14,749 nt of DNA from Ancylobacter novellus (lineage in GTDB: Bacteria > Pseudomonadota > Alphaproteobacteria > Rhizobiales > Xanthobacteraceae), in assembly GCA_003241485.1 (NCBI GenBank), contig QFQD01000089.1, positions 1 through 14,749 on the forward strand. Direction: 5' to 3'. Both the position numbers and the translations under genes were made by a program. Under the pieces are notes generated by a model, which was given only the letters and a program-made list of their open reading frames with translations, was not told the origin of the DNA and ran no database searches. The first letter of the stretch is position 1; each line of letters opens with the position of its first letter. Below are positions 1 to 8,125 of the stretch, one piece after another.

Positions 1-1686
1 GGAGGATTGCGACGAGCGACTGACCTGATCGATCTCGACCGTGGTCGCGCCGCAACGCCGGGAGATGTAGTCGGCGGTCTCGGGATCGTTGACGGCGGCG
101 AAGCTGATCCAGCTCGCCGACTCGAACCATTTGCTCGCTGCATCCCGGCCGCCCCAGGTCTCGCGCATCTGTCCGATCGACTGGAACAGCAGGATGAGGG
201 TGATGCCGTATTTGCGGCCGGCGTCGCGGGCGGTCTCGAGGATCTGCATGAAGCCGAGGCGCGCCGCCTCGTCGAGCAGGAACAGCGCCCTTCCCGGAAT
301 CTCGCCATTGCGATTGTAGATCGCGTTCATGAAGGCGCCGATGATGATGCGGGCAAGGCCCGCATGGGTTTCCAGCGTCTTGAGGTCGAGATTGATGAAG
401 ATGTCGGTTCCGCCTTCCGCGAGATCGTCGGCGATGAAGGATCGGCCGGACACCAGCGCCGCATAGTTCGGATAACTCAGCCAGTGGGTTTCCTTCACGG
501 CGTTGGCATAGACGCCGGAAAATGTTTCCGGCGTCATGTTGACGAAGACGGCGACGTTCTCCTTCACGAAGACGGAGTCGGAATTGTCGTAGATCGCCTG
601 CAATCGCTCGCGCAGCTTGGGCTCCGGTTCGGACAGGTTGGCGCGCACTTGGCGAAGGGTCTGGTCCGCCTTGCTCGTATGCCCTGACAGGCAGACATCG
701 GCGATGAGCGCGGTGAGCAGCTGCAGGGCGGAGGCGCGGAAGAAATCGTCGCGGACCCCGCGCGTGCCGCCGCTGTCACTCATGATCCATGATGCGACCG
801 CGGCGATGTCCTCTTCCTTCGTACCGCCGAATTGGCCAATCCAGTCCAGCGCGTTGAATCCGATTGCCGGCTCCTTCGGGTCGAGCACATGGACGGTGCG
901 CCCGGCCGCGCGGCGATGGTCGATCACCAGGGGTGCGACCTCGTTCGAGGGATCGAGCACGATGAGCGCGCCGCCCCATTTGAGGGCGGTGGGGATCGTC
1001 ACCGAGGTCGTCTTGTAGCCACCGGAACCGGCGAAGACGATGCCATGCGAGGAGCCGAAGGACGCGTCGAAGCAGAGCAGCGGCGAACGCCCGCCGGCTC
1101 CCCAGCTCTGCGGATTAGTCGCGCGGAACGGCTGGCCCGCCGCGCTGTCCCGATCGACACGGTAGCGCTCGCCGACGACGATACCGCCGGTGTCGGGAAA
1201 GAGCTTGCCGGCCTCGGCCATCGTCATCCAGTCGGCATCGCCATGCAGGGCGCGCTTGCCATGCACGCGCTTCGGCACCGGCGCGGCGAAGGCGGCGTTG
1301 CCTTTCACGGCGACGCGCAGGGCGAAGCATCCGACGATCAGCAGGGCGCTTCCGCCGACCATGTAGGCTGGGTCGATCTGGGCGAATGCCCGCGACCACG
1401 ACGTCGCGCGCAGCACGGCGATGGTGATCGCCATCGCGCATCCCGCGACCACGCCCCATCCGGCCGTGCGGATACTGGTGGCGCCGGCGGCGGCGAAGAG
1501 GAAGATCACGCCGATCGCAGCTGTGGCGAAGAAGGGCAGCGCGATCCCGGCGCGGCCGAACACGACCTGTTGCGGCTCGGTCTTGCCGAAGGCAGCAAGG
1601 CTTTGCTCATGGCCGGACATGCCGATCAGGACGCCGATCATTAGAGCGATCGGCGCTATGCCAAGCAGAAGTCTATTCGCCGTCAC
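1..1686 (-). CDS. traG: TraG, VirD4-like type IV coupling protein (partial, C-terminus off the left edge)
   Basis: Inner-membrane ATPase that links the TraA-oriT relaxosome to the Trb mating channel. The reading frame is open from a GTG at 1686 to base 1, giving 562 residues; the missing C-terminal part should be short. N-terminal hydrophobic segments (about residues 6-22, 45-67, 75-95 and 100-120) are the membrane anchor. A Walker A motif GSGGYKTT is at residues 220-227 (Lys225) and a Walker B FLLDEA at about 469-474, followed by ARLGFMQILETARDAGRKYG, typical of VirD4/TraG. The GTG start gives MTANRLLLGI, resembling known TraG starts, with AAAGG about 10 bases upstream. It overlaps the end of traD by 14 bases, so translation is probably coupled. 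It is the last gene of a traC-traD-traG operon that would start at the tra box near 2270. Family assignment is secure; only the extreme C-terminus is unseen. Confidence 0.95.
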   Translation of the reverse strand, partial: MTANRLLLGIAPIALMIGVLIGMSGHEQSLAAFGKTEPQQVVFGRAGIALPFFATAAIGVIFLFAAAGATSIRTAGWGVVAGCAMAITIAVLRATSWSRAFAQIDPAYMVGGSALLIVGCFALRVAVKGNAAFAAPVPKRVHGKRALHGDADWMTMAEAGKLFPDTGGIVVGERYRVDRDSAAGQPFRATNPQSWGAGGRSPLLCFDASFGSSHGIVFAGSGGYKTTSVTIPTALKWGGALIVLDPSNEVAPLVIDHRRAAGRTVHVLDPKEPAIGFNALDWIGQFGGTKEEDIAAVASWIMSDSGGTRGVRDDFFRASALQLLTALIADVCLSGHTSKADQTLRQVRANLSEPEPKLRERLQAIYDNSDSVFVKENVAVFVNMTPETFSGVYANAVKETHWLSYPNYAALVSGRSFIADDLAEGGTDIFINLDLKTLETHAGLARIIIGAFMNAIYNRNGEIPGRALFLLDEAARLGFMQILETARDAGRKYGITLILLFQSIGQMRETWGGRDAASKWFESASWISFAAVNDPETADYISRRCGATTVEIDQVSRSSQSS

Positions 1687-1888
1687 GGCCGAAGACCTTT
1701 GCGCCGATCACCGCGAGACGGCTTCGCTCTGCTTCGTCGTTCGCCAGACGCTGCCGAAGCTCGATCAGCGCACCGAGCAGGACGGCGCGCTTCTCGTAGC
1801 GCAGTCCGGCCTTGGCGATCAGGCCGCCGAGCTCGATCTTCTCGCGCGTGTCCTTCTTGCGGGCTTCGGTTGATGACGCTTGGCGCAT
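1673..1888 (-). CDS. traD: TraD, small conjugal transfer protein
   Basis: A 71-residue protein of the rhizobial TraD family, an accessory relaxosome component encoded between traC and traG on Ti-type plasmids. The core KKDTREKIELGGLIAKAGLR, then a leucine/alanine-rich helix (VLLGALIELRQRL) and a C-terminal IGAKVFGRDGE, are the family signature. An upstream extension to 2074 in the same frame is possible but would lie inside traC and has an arginine-rich, shadow-like composition. The ATG at 1888 gives the usual family length and has GAGGTG about 8 bases upstream. The start lies 5 bases beyond the traC stop codon, and the 3' end overlaps the traG start. The precise molecular role of TraD is poorly defined; it probably helps TraA and TraC at oriT. 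Confidence 0.9.
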   Translation of the reverse strand: MRQASSTEARKKDTREKIELGGLIAKAGLRYEKRAVLLGALIELRQRLANDEAERSRLAVIGAKVFGRDGE

Positions 1889-1892
1889 GCGC

Positions 1893-2189
1893 TCACACCT
1901 CGCCAGCGCCATCCGCAGCCGGGCCAGCCGCGACCTTCGCCGCCGAGGCCGTGGGCTCCTCCACGGCGCCGCCTTCTCCTTTTCCGGTCGCCTTTCCGCC
2001 CTTCCCGTGAAACCGCCCGGCGATCTCCTCGAACGCGGCTTGCAGTTCGCCTTCGTCCATCTCGATTTCGCCAAGCCCTGCCTTCAGCGCCACGCGCCCG
2101 ATCCGCTCGGCCTCCCGCGTTTCGGCAGTCTTGAGCTGCTCCTGGAGGCGGGCGATTTCCTCGCGGATCTTCGACGACGGCTTCTTCAT
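1893..2189 (-). CDS. traC: TraC, oriT-processing accessory protein
   Basis: A 98-residue TraC-like protein (family PF07820 from memory), thought to assist the relaxase at oriT. It begins MKKPSSKIREEIARLQEQLK, a basic start leading into a charged helix, then ETREAERIGRVALKAGLGEI and an acidic patch (EMDEGELQAAFEEIAGRF). The C-terminal third is low-complexity Ala/Gly and probably disordered. The same frame is open up to 2297, but the ATG at 2189 gives the usual family length and has a strong GGAGG (bases 2201-2205 on the minus strand) about 11 bases upstream. The longer version would also run through the tra box at 2265-2282. It is first gene of the traCDG operon, divergent from traA, with oriT in the space between. 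Confidence 0.92.
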   Translation of the reverse strand: MKKPSSKIREEIARLQEQLKTAETREAERIGRVALKAGLGEIEMDEGELQAAFEEIAGRFHGKGGKATGKGEGGAVEEPTASAAKVAAGPAADGAGEV

Positions 2190-2264
2190 TTCCGGTTGGC
2201 CCTCCTGTTGCGCCCGGTAGGGATCGCGCCGGGCAAGGGTCTTCCGGATGTCCTGTGATCGAAA

Positions 2265-2282
2265 AGGTGCAGATTTGCACGT
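2265..2282. promoter_or_regulatory. Putative tra box (TraR-AHL operator) between traC and traA
   Basis: The 18-mer AGGTGCAGATTTGCACGT is an imperfect palindrome with a perfect GTGCA-GATT-TGCAC core. It matches the published TraR operator consensus ATGTGCAGATCTGCACAT at 15 of 18 positions. The site lies in the divergent traC/traA gap, where Ti plasmids carry the tra box that controls both traCDG and traAFB. A TraR homologue is encoded at 10502-11206, so the regulator is present. I infer that TraR bound to acyl-homoserine lactone activates both operons from here. I saw no other comparable match elsewhere in the window. Confidence 0.85.
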
Positions 2283-2295
2283 CGGCGCAGCCGAC
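2281..2295. repeat. Short inverted repeat next to the tra box
   Basis: GTCGGC-GCA-GCCGAC is a perfect 6-bp inverted repeat with a 3-base loop, directly abutting the tra box on its traA side. It could be an accessory protein site for oriT or the promoter, or a small hairpin in the 5' leader of the traA transcript. Function is unknown. Confidence 0.5.
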
Positions 2296-2333
2296 ACTTT
2301 GACGGATCATCCCGGCCGTTCCGAAGGAATGGT

Positions 2334-2366
2334 CCAAGGGCGCAGTAATACGTCGCCGCCGCGACG
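2334..2366 (-). other. oriT: Putative oriT core (Q-type/RSF1010-like nic region with hairpin)
   Basis: Read on the minus strand, a perfect 6-bp inverted repeat CGTCGC-GGCG-GCGACG (2366-2351) is followed by TATTACTGCGCCCTTGG. The segment CTGCGCCCTT resembles the Q-type nic core AAGTGCG/CCCT of RSF1010 and of Ti-plasmid oriTs, which also have an inverted repeat just 5' of nic. By analogy the nick would lie between bases 2341 and 2340 of the minus strand. The position between traC and traA is the standard oriT position in this family, and the relaxase TraA is encoded next to it. The nick site is inferred from similarity recalled from memory, not measured. Confidence 0.8.
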
Positions 2367-2456
2367 CCCTGCTTCCCGCCGCCCCGCCCAGGCGGGGCTC
2401 AGCCGCCGCTCCCGACGAACGCCTGTGTTCCGTGTCGTTCGGGAGGCCGCCCCGTC

Positions 2457-5400
2457 TTGGCCATCACGCATTTCACGCCCCAGCTCATCTCGCGCGGCTC
2501 CGGCCGCAGCGCGGTGCTGTCGGCGGCGTATCGCCATTGCGCGCGGATGGAGCACGAGGCGGAGGGGCGGACGGTCGACTATTCGGCCAAGCGCGGGCTG
2601 CGGCACGAGGAGTTCCTGCTACCGCTCGATGCGCCGGAATGGGCACTCCGCCTGATCGCGGATCGCTCGGTCGCAGGGGCCGCGGAAGCGTTCTGGAACG
2701 CCGTCGAGGCCTTCGAGAAGCGCTCGGATGCCCAACTCGCCAAGGAGTTCATCATTGCGCTACCGGTGGAACTGAGCCCCGACCAGAACATCGCCCTGGT
2801 GCGCGCGTTCGTCGAGACACAGGTGCTCGCCCGCGGGCAGGTCGCGGATTGGGTGTTCCATGATGAACCGGGCAATCCGCACATTCACCTGATGACGACG
2901 TTGCGGCCGCTGACTCCGGACGGGTTTGGATCGAAAAAGGTCCCGGTGATCGGTGAGGACGGGCAGCCGCTGCGCAATGATGCCGGCAAGATCGTCTACC
3001 GGCTCTGGTCTGGCGAGAAAGCTGAGTTCCTCGAACAGCGCGAGGGTTGGCTCGACCTCCAGAACAAGCATCTGGCGCTCGCCGACCTCGACATCCGCGT
3101 CGACGGTCGCTCCTACGTGGAGCGCGGCGTCGATCTCGTTCCAACTACGCATATCGGCGTGGCGGCGAAGGCGATCGACCGGAAGGAAGGGGTGGCCGGG
3201 TGGTCGCCCAAGCTGGAGCGTGTTGCGCTCCACGAGGAGCGGCGGGCGGAGAACCGCGAGCGCATCCTGCGCCGGCCGGAAATCGTGCTCGACCTCGTGA
3301 CGCGCGAGATGAGCGTCTTCACTGAGCGGGACATCGCCAAGGTGCTGCATCGCTGTGTCGATGACGCCGGCACGTTCCGGCATCTCCTCGCGCGGATCAT
3401 GCAGAATCCCGAAGTACTCCGTCTGGAAGGCGAGCGTATCGGCTTCGCCAGCGGTGTCCGTGAGCCCGCTCGGTATACAACCCGCGAGCTGATCAGGCTC
3501 GAAGCCGAGATGGCTCATCGCGCCATGTGGCTCGCCGCGCGATCCTCGCATGGCGTTGGCGAGACGGTGCTCGAGACGGTGTTCCAGCGTCATGCCCGGC
3601 TCTCGGAAGAGCAGCGCGTGGCGATAGCCCATGTCGCCGGCGACGGACGGCTGGCCGCTGTCGTCGGCCGCGCCGGTGCCGGCAAGACCACGATGATGAA
3701 GGCCGCACGGGAGGTCTGGGAAGCGGCCGGTTATCGCGTGGTCGGCGCCGCGCTTGCCGGCAAGGCGGCCGAGGGCCTTTCGAGCGAAGCTGGCATATCC
3801 TCCCGCACGCTTGCTTCATGGGAATTGGCGTGGAGCAAGGAACGCGAGGCGCTCGACAACAAGACCGTATTCGTGCTCGACGAAGCCGGCATGGTGTCGT
3901 CGCGACAGATGGCGCTCTTCGTCGAGACCGTGGTGAAGGCTGGTGCCAAGCTGGTGCTCGTCGGCGATCCCGATCAGCTCCAGCCGATCGAGGCCGGTGC
4001 TGCGTTCCGCGCCATCGCCGAGCGCACCGGATATGCCGAACTCGAGACGATCTATCGCCAGCGCGAACAATGGATGCGCGAGGCCTCGCTCGATCTCGCG
4101 CGGGGGAATGTCGCCGCAGCGCTGAAGAGCTACGAGGCGAACGGCAAGCTCCAGCCCCGGACGTTCAAGTCCGACGCCCTCAAGGCGCTGATCGAGGACT
4201 GGAACCGCGATTACGATCCGGGGAAATCGACTCTGATCCTCGCCCATCTCCGGCGCGACGTGCGTGCGCTCAACGACATGGCGCGGGTGAAGCTGATCGA
4301 GCGCGGCCTCATGGAGGAGGGCCATGCCTTCCGTACCGAGGACGGACATCGCCGCTTCGCTGCCGGCGACCAGATCGTCTTCCTCAAGAACGACGCGGCA
4401 CTCGGCGTAAAGAACGGCATGATCGCCCATGTCGTCGAGGCGCGGCCGGGCTGGTTCAAGGCCACGGTCGGCGAAGGCGAGCATCGTCGCCATGTCGATG
4501 TCGACCAGCGCTTCTATGCCCATGTCGACCATGGCTATGCGACCACCATTCATAAATCGCAGGGCGCGACCGTCGACTGTGTGAAGGTGCTCGCCACGCT
4601 CTCGCTCGACCGTCACCTCTCCTATGTGGCGCTGACCCGCCATCGCGAGGATGTCAGCCTCTACTATGGAGCGCTTTCCTTCAAGAAGGCCGGCGGCCTG
4701 ACGCAGATCCTGTCGCAGCGGAAGCCTAAGGAAACCACGCTCGACTATGAGCGCGCCGGTTCCTATCGCACCGCTCTGCGTTTCGCCGAGGCGCGCGGCC
4801 TGCATCTCGTCCGCGTCGCCCGCACGCTCGTCGCCGACCAGCTCCGCTGGACAGTCCGGCAGAAGGACAAGCTTGCCAATCTCGGCGCGCGGCTCCTCGC
4901 TTTCGGTTTGAGGCTCGGCCTTGGCGCGTCGGCCGCACCAGCTGCAACCAACATCGCAACGGAGGCCAAGCCTATGGTCGAGGGTATCACCGCATTCCCC
5001 AAATCCGTCGATCAGGCGGTCGAGGACAGGCTCGCCGCCGATCCCGCCCTATCGAGGCAATGGGAGGAGGTCTCGACCCGCTTCCGCTTCGTCTTCGCCG
5101 AGCCGGAGGCCGCGTTCCGCAAGGTCGACGTCGACGGCATGATCAGGAACGCCGACACCGCCAAATCCACCCTGTCGACGATCGCCGCGAAGCCTGAGAG
5201 CTTCGGTGCACTCAAGGGCAAGACCGGCCTTCTCACCAGCCGCGCCGACCGAGAGGATCGCGAACGCGCGGCGCTGAATGTGCCGGCGCTCGCCCGTGAC
5301 CTCGAGCGCTATCTGCGGCTACGTGCCGAGGCAGAACGCAAGCACGAGACGGAGGAACGCGCGGCGCGCGTCAAGGTCGCGGTCGACATTCCGGCGCTGT

Positions 5401-5765
5401 CGTCGATGGCCAGGCAAACTCTCGAAAAAGTCCGCGAAGCGATCGATCGAAACGACCTGCCTTCCGCACTCGCCTTCTCCCTCGAGGACAAGATGGTCAA
5501 TGTCGAGCTCGAAGGGTTCGCCCGGGCGGTCAACGAGCGGTTCGGCGAGCGGTCCATGCTTGCCAACAGCGCGAAGACGCCGGACGGCCCAGCCTTCGAG
5601 AAGCTCGCGGCTGGCATGAACGCTACCCAACGCGACGAGCTGAAATCGGCCTGGCCGACAATGCGCACGGCGCAGCAACTCGCCGCCCAGCAGCGCACCG
5701 CCGAGGGGTTGAAGCAGGCCGAGCCGATGCGCCAGGGGCAGCGACAAGGGTTGTCGCTCAAATGA
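2457..5765 (+). CDS. traA: TraA, Ti-type conjugative relaxase-helicase
   Basis: Nicks oriT, stays bound to the DNA 5' end and unwinds the transferred strand. At 1102 residues it has the usual size for Ti-type TraA. An N-terminal MobA/MobL-type relaxase domain (about 1-230) carries the probable catalytic Tyr25 in LSAAYRHCARM and the metal-binding histidine motif HDEPGNPHIHLM (His135, His142, His144). A RecD/TraI-like superfamily 1 helicase follows: Walker A GRAGAGKT (404-411), Walker B VFVLDEAGM (471-479), motif III GDPDQLQP (503-510), HGYATTIHKSQGAT (692-705) and YVALTRHRED (723-732). The C-terminal 350 residues are charged and typical of the family. I chose the TTG at 2457 because it gives MAITHFTPQLISRGSGRS, which matches family starts, and has GGGAGG 10 bases upstream. 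It is first gene of traAFBH, overlapping traF by 4 bases. Confidence 0.96.
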   Translation: MAITHFTPQLISRGSGRSAVLSAAYRHCARMEHEAEGRTVDYSAKRGLRHEEFLLPLDAPEWALRLIADRSVAGAAEAFWNAVEAFEKRSDAQLAKEFIIALPVELSPDQNIALVRAFVETQVLARGQVADWVFHDEPGNPHIHLMTTLRPLTPDGFGSKKVPVIGEDGQPLRNDAGKIVYRLWSGEKAEFLEQREGWLDLQNKHLALADLDIRVDGRSYVERGVDLVPTTHIGVAAKAIDRKEGVAGWSPKLERVALHEERRAENRERILRRPEIVLDLVTREMSVFTERDIAKVLHRCVDDAGTFRHLLARIMQNPEVLRLEGERIGFASGVREPARYTTRELIRLEAEMAHRAMWLAARSSHGVGETVLETVFQRHARLSEEQRVAIAHVAGDGRLAAVVGRAGAGKTTMMKAAREVWEAAGYRVVGAALAGKAAEGLSSEAGISSRTLASWELAWSKEREALDNKTVFVLDEAGMVSSRQMALFVETVVKAGAKLVLVGDPDQLQPIEAGAAFRAIAERTGYAELETIYRQREQWMREASLDLARGNVAAALKSYEANGKLQPRTFKSDALKALIEDWNRDYDPGKSTLILAHLRRDVRALNDMARVKLIERGLMEEGHAFRTEDGHRRFAAGDQIVFLKNDAALGVKNGMIAHVVEARPGWFKATVGEGEHRRHVDVDQRFYAHVDHGYATTIHKSQGATVDCVKVLATLSLDRHLSYVALTRHREDVSLYYGALSFKKAGGLTQILSQRKPKETTLDYERAGSYRTALRFAEARGLHLVRVARTLVADQLRWTVRQKDKLANLGARLLAFGLRLGLGASAAPAATNIATEAKPMVEGITAFPKSVDQAVEDRLAADPALSRQWEEVSTRFRFVFAEPEAAFRKVDVDGMIRNADTAKSTLSTIAAKPESFGALKGKTGLLTSRADREDRERAALNVPALARDLERYLRLRAEAERKHETEERAARVKVAVDIPALSSMARQTLEKVREAIDRNDLPSALAFSLEDKMVNVELEGFARAVNERFGERSMLANSAKTPDGPAFEKLAAGMNATQRDELKSAWPTMRTAQQLAAQQRTAEGLKQAEPMRQGQRQGLSLK

Positions 5766-6346
5766 CGGTCGGTGCATCTGTGGATATCGGAAGGGCAGCC
5801 GGAAGGAGGAGGGGCAAGACGCGGCGGCGGGCGCTCGCGATCCTGGTCGGCGGCGGGGTTGTGATGGCGGTGATCGCCGTTCCGGGTTGGCTCGGCGGAT
5901 TGCGCATCAACCTGACTCCGAGCGAGCCGCTCGGGCTGTGGCGGATCGTGCCGCTCGATCGCCCCGCCGCCATCGGGGATCTCGTCTTCATCTGTGCGCC
6001 GCCGGGGCCGGTCTTGGCCTTCGGCCTCGAGCGCGGATATTTCCGGCGGGGCTCATGCCCGGGCGGCGCCGCGCCGCTCATCAAGACCGTCGCGGCGCTC
6101 GCCGGCAGCCGCATTGAGGTCGGCACCGATGTCGTGATCGATGGAGCCGCCCTGCCCCGCTCCAAACTGATCATACGCGACGGCGCCGGGCGCGCGCTCA
6201 CCCCCTGGACCGGCGGCATCGTTCCGGCTGGCCAGATCTTCGTTCATTCCCCTTTCGCAGGTTCCTATGACTCCCGCTATTTCGGCCCGATCCCCGACGC
6301 CGGCCTTCTCGGTCTGGCGTCGCCGATCCTCACCGTCCATCCCTGA
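5762..6346 (+). CDS. traF: TraF, signal-peptidase-like conjugal pilin-maturation protease
   Basis: A 194-residue peptidase of the S26 (TraF) family. In RP4 the homologue trims and cyclises the TrbC pilin; the same role is inferred here in the inner membrane with the active site in the periplasm. A basic N-terminus precedes a membrane segment (about residues 24-42, LAILVGGGVVMAVIAV). The probable catalytic Ser54 sits in LTPSEPLGLW, the general-base region is PLIKTVAALAG (Lys108), and HSPFAGSYDSRYFGPI (His162, Asp170) is the conserved box near the end. Its ATG overlaps the traA stop codon as ATGA, indicating translational coupling. The 3' end overlaps the proposed traB start by 80 bases. TrbC itself is not in this window. 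Confidence 0.93.
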   Translation: MTVGASVDIGRAAGRRRGKTRRRALAILVGGGVVMAVIAVPGWLGGLRINLTPSEPLGLWRIVPLDRPAAIGDLVFICAPPGPVLAFGLERGYFRRGSCPGGAAPLIKTVAALAGSRIEVGTDVVIDGAALPRSKLIIRDGAGRALTPWTGGIVPAGQIFVHSPFAGSYDSRYFGPIPDAGLLGLASPILTVHP

Positions 6347-7502
6347 TCGTTGGCGCCCTGCCCTGCTCGTCACCGCGGCCGTCGCCGTCGGCTGGATCGG
6401 ATGGTCCGGGCATGTCCTGATGTTGCCGCTCGCCATGCTGTTTCCGTTGCTGTGGGCGTGTTCCCCGACCCGCAACGCAGCGGCGTTCGTGTCGATGGGG
6501 TATTTCCTGGCCGCGTCTCGCGGCCTGCCCCAAGGGATCGCCACCTTCTTCGGCGCTTCCGTCTGGGCCGGAATCCTGCTCTGGATGCTGGCCTCACTCT
6601 CCTTCGTCGCCGTGCACGCTGTATTCTGGACTCCGCGGCCGGGATGGCGCCGGGCGCTACGCTATCTCTTCGCGGCGGTGCTGATGGCGGTCCCGCCCTT
6701 CGGTATCGTCGGCTGGGCGCATCCGATCACCGCCGCCGGTGTGCTCTTTCCCGGATGGGGATGGTGGGGCGTGTTCGCCACGACGGCTAGCCTGGCTGTC
6801 ATGACCACGCGGTTCCGGCCTGCCGCCGCCATCGCCTTGGGAGGCTTCTGGCTCTGGTCCGTGGCAAGCTGGACAAGTCCGACGCTACCGGAAGGATGGA
6901 GCGGCGTCGACACGCGATTGGGCGCGGGCCTCGGACGCGATGGCGCGCTTGAGCGGCATCGCGAACTCCTAAGCCACGTCAGCACGCGCATGGGGGAGGG
7001 CGCAAAGGTCCTGGTGCTGCCCGAGAGCGCGCTCGGCCCGTTGACCCCGACGGTGGAGCGGTTCTGGCTGGATGCGCTTACCAACCTCGACGTCATCGTC
7101 ATCGCCGGCGCGGCGGTTCTCAACCGCGACGGCTACGACAACGTCATGGCCGAGACTGGGCCGCGCGGCGGCGGGATCCGTTATCGCGCGCGCATGCCCG
7201 TGCCGATTTCGATGTGGCAGCCCTGGCGTGCCTGGTTCAGCGCGAGCGGCGGCGCGCGGGCAACCTTCTTCGGCGAGCCCGTGATCGAGGTCGCCGGCCG
7301 TGGCGTCGCGCCGCTGATCTGCTACGAACAGCTCCTGGTCTGGCCGGTCCTGCAGTCGGCGCTGCATCGTCCGGACGTGATCGTCGGCATCTCCAACGCC
7401 TGGTGGGCGACAAAAACCTCCGTGCCATCGATCCAGATCGCCAGCCTTAAAGCCTGGTCGCGCCTGTTCGGCATTCCTCTCGTCACCGCTTTCAACCGCT
7501 GA
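6267..7502 (+). CDS. traB: TraB, membrane protein with nitrilase-like (apolipoprotein N-acyltransferase-type) domain
   Basis: A TraB of the Ti-plasmid type, which improves conjugation but has no firmly established biochemical activity. The 411 residues start with a proline-rich leader and several hydrophobic helices (about 31-65, 72-85, 100-120, 132-150, 165-180, 187-200). A C-terminal carbon-nitrogen hydrolase domain follows (about 245-411), with Glu253 in VLPESALG and Cys352 in LICYEQL. The position where nitrilases have a catalytic lysine reads IRYRARMPVP, so the lysine seems replaced by arginine (307 or 309). The ATG at 6267 has AGGT about 6 bases upstream but overlaps traF by 80 bases. 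I see no ATG, GTG or TTG in frame nearer the traF stop and before the first membrane segment, so this start is the best available. It is third gene of traAFBH. Confidence 0.9.
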   Translation: MTPAISARSPTPAFSVWRRRSSPSIPDRWRPALLVTAAVAVGWIGWSGHVLMLPLAMLFPLLWACSPTRNAAAFVSMGYFLAASRGLPQGIATFFGASVWAGILLWMLASLSFVAVHAVFWTPRPGWRRALRYLFAAVLMAVPPFGIVGWAHPITAAGVLFPGWGWWGVFATTASLAVMTTRFRPAAAIALGGFWLWSVASWTSPTLPEGWSGVDTRLGAGLGRDGALERHRELLSHVSTRMGEGAKVLVLPESALGPLTPTVERFWLDALTNLDVIVIAGAAVLNRDGYDNVMAETGPRGGGIRYRARMPVPISMWQPWRAWFSASGGARATFFGEPVIEVAGRGVAPLICYEQLLVWPVLQSALHRPDVIVGISNAWWATKTSVPSIQIASLKAWSRLFGIPLVTAFNR

Positions 7503-7516
7503 ACAGGATCCCGCCC

Positions 7517-8125
7517 ATGGCTTTCGATGCCGATCTTCTCCGGAAATGCGCCGACCCCTCTCTGAAGCCCGCGATCGTCGAGCAGTTCGTGCGGCAAGGG
7601 GGGTCGCCTGATCCGCTCGCGGTCACCGTCCGAAGCGGTAACCGCATCATTCTCGTGTCGCCGGCGAAGACATCCGAGCAGGCGCTCGCGCTCGTCCGCG
7701 AACATGTCAGAAAGGCCGTGGTGCGGGTCGGCGTCACGCAATTCCCCGCCGGCATCGGCATCCGGGACGCCTCCGAGCTTAACCCCGCCCTGGTCGACCC
7801 TTGCGAAAACATCCGCATGGGCACCGCCCTGTTCGGGAAGGTCTGGCGGATCGTGTTCAAATGGTACGGCAACCCGACCTCCGAGGAGGTCATGCCACAG
7901 GTGCTGGAAGACGCGCTCCATGCCTGGCAGACGGGCCAATTCGAGGGAGCGGCGGTATTCAGTGCGCCAGATTCTGGCGAGCCCAAGCCGGCCAAGCAAA
8001 GGCGGGAGGATGTGCCGCAACTCTCGCCGGCGACCGCTCCTGCGCCGTCGGATGCGTCAGCCGTAGATCCCAACAAGGCCGCTATCCGCGTCGACCTGTC
8101 CGGGATTGGAGGGAAGGCGCCATAG
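7517..8125 (+). CDS. traH: TraH, conjugal transfer protein
   Basis: A 202-residue rhizobial TraH, the last gene of the traAFBH operon and not related to F-plasmid TraH. It begins MAFDADLLRKCADPSLKPAI, close to known Ti-type TraH starts. The conserved middle includes DPLAVTVRSGNR, AVVRVGVTQFPAGIGIRDA and VWRIVFKWYGNPTSEEVMPQ. The C-terminal 50 residues are Pro/Ala-rich and probably disordered. There is no clear signal peptide or membrane segment, so it may be cytoplasmic; the molecular role is unknown. AGGA lies about 10 bases before the ATG, and the gene starts 14 bases after traB. Its TAG stop lies within the hairpin shared with the convergent PIN gene. Confidence 0.92.
   Translation: MAFDADLLRKCADPSLKPAIVEQFVRQGGSPDPLAVTVRSGNRIILVSPAKTSEQALALVREHVRKAVVRVGVTQFPAGIGIRDASELNPALVDPCENIRMGTALFGKVWRIVFKWYGNPTSEEVMPQVLEDALHAWQTGQFEGAAVFSAPDSGEPKPAKQRREDVPQLSPATAPAPSDASAVDPNKAAIRVDLSGIGGKAP

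Noticed and set aside
7..1644. Long plus-strand ORFs at 7-687 and 832-1644
   Set aside because: They are antisense shadows of traG in high-GC DNA; the minus strand gives an unmistakable VirD4-type protein.
1893..2337. Long upstream extensions of traC (to 2297) and traD (to 2074), and the overlapping minus frame 1819-2337
   Set aside because: Extensions cross the tra box or the neighbouring gene, have shadow-like composition, and the internal starts have good ribosome binding sites and family lengths.
2760..4805. Long minus-strand ORFs inside traA (2760-3632 and 3816-4805)
   Set aside because: Antisense shadows of the traA relaxase-helicase, which shows all expected motifs.
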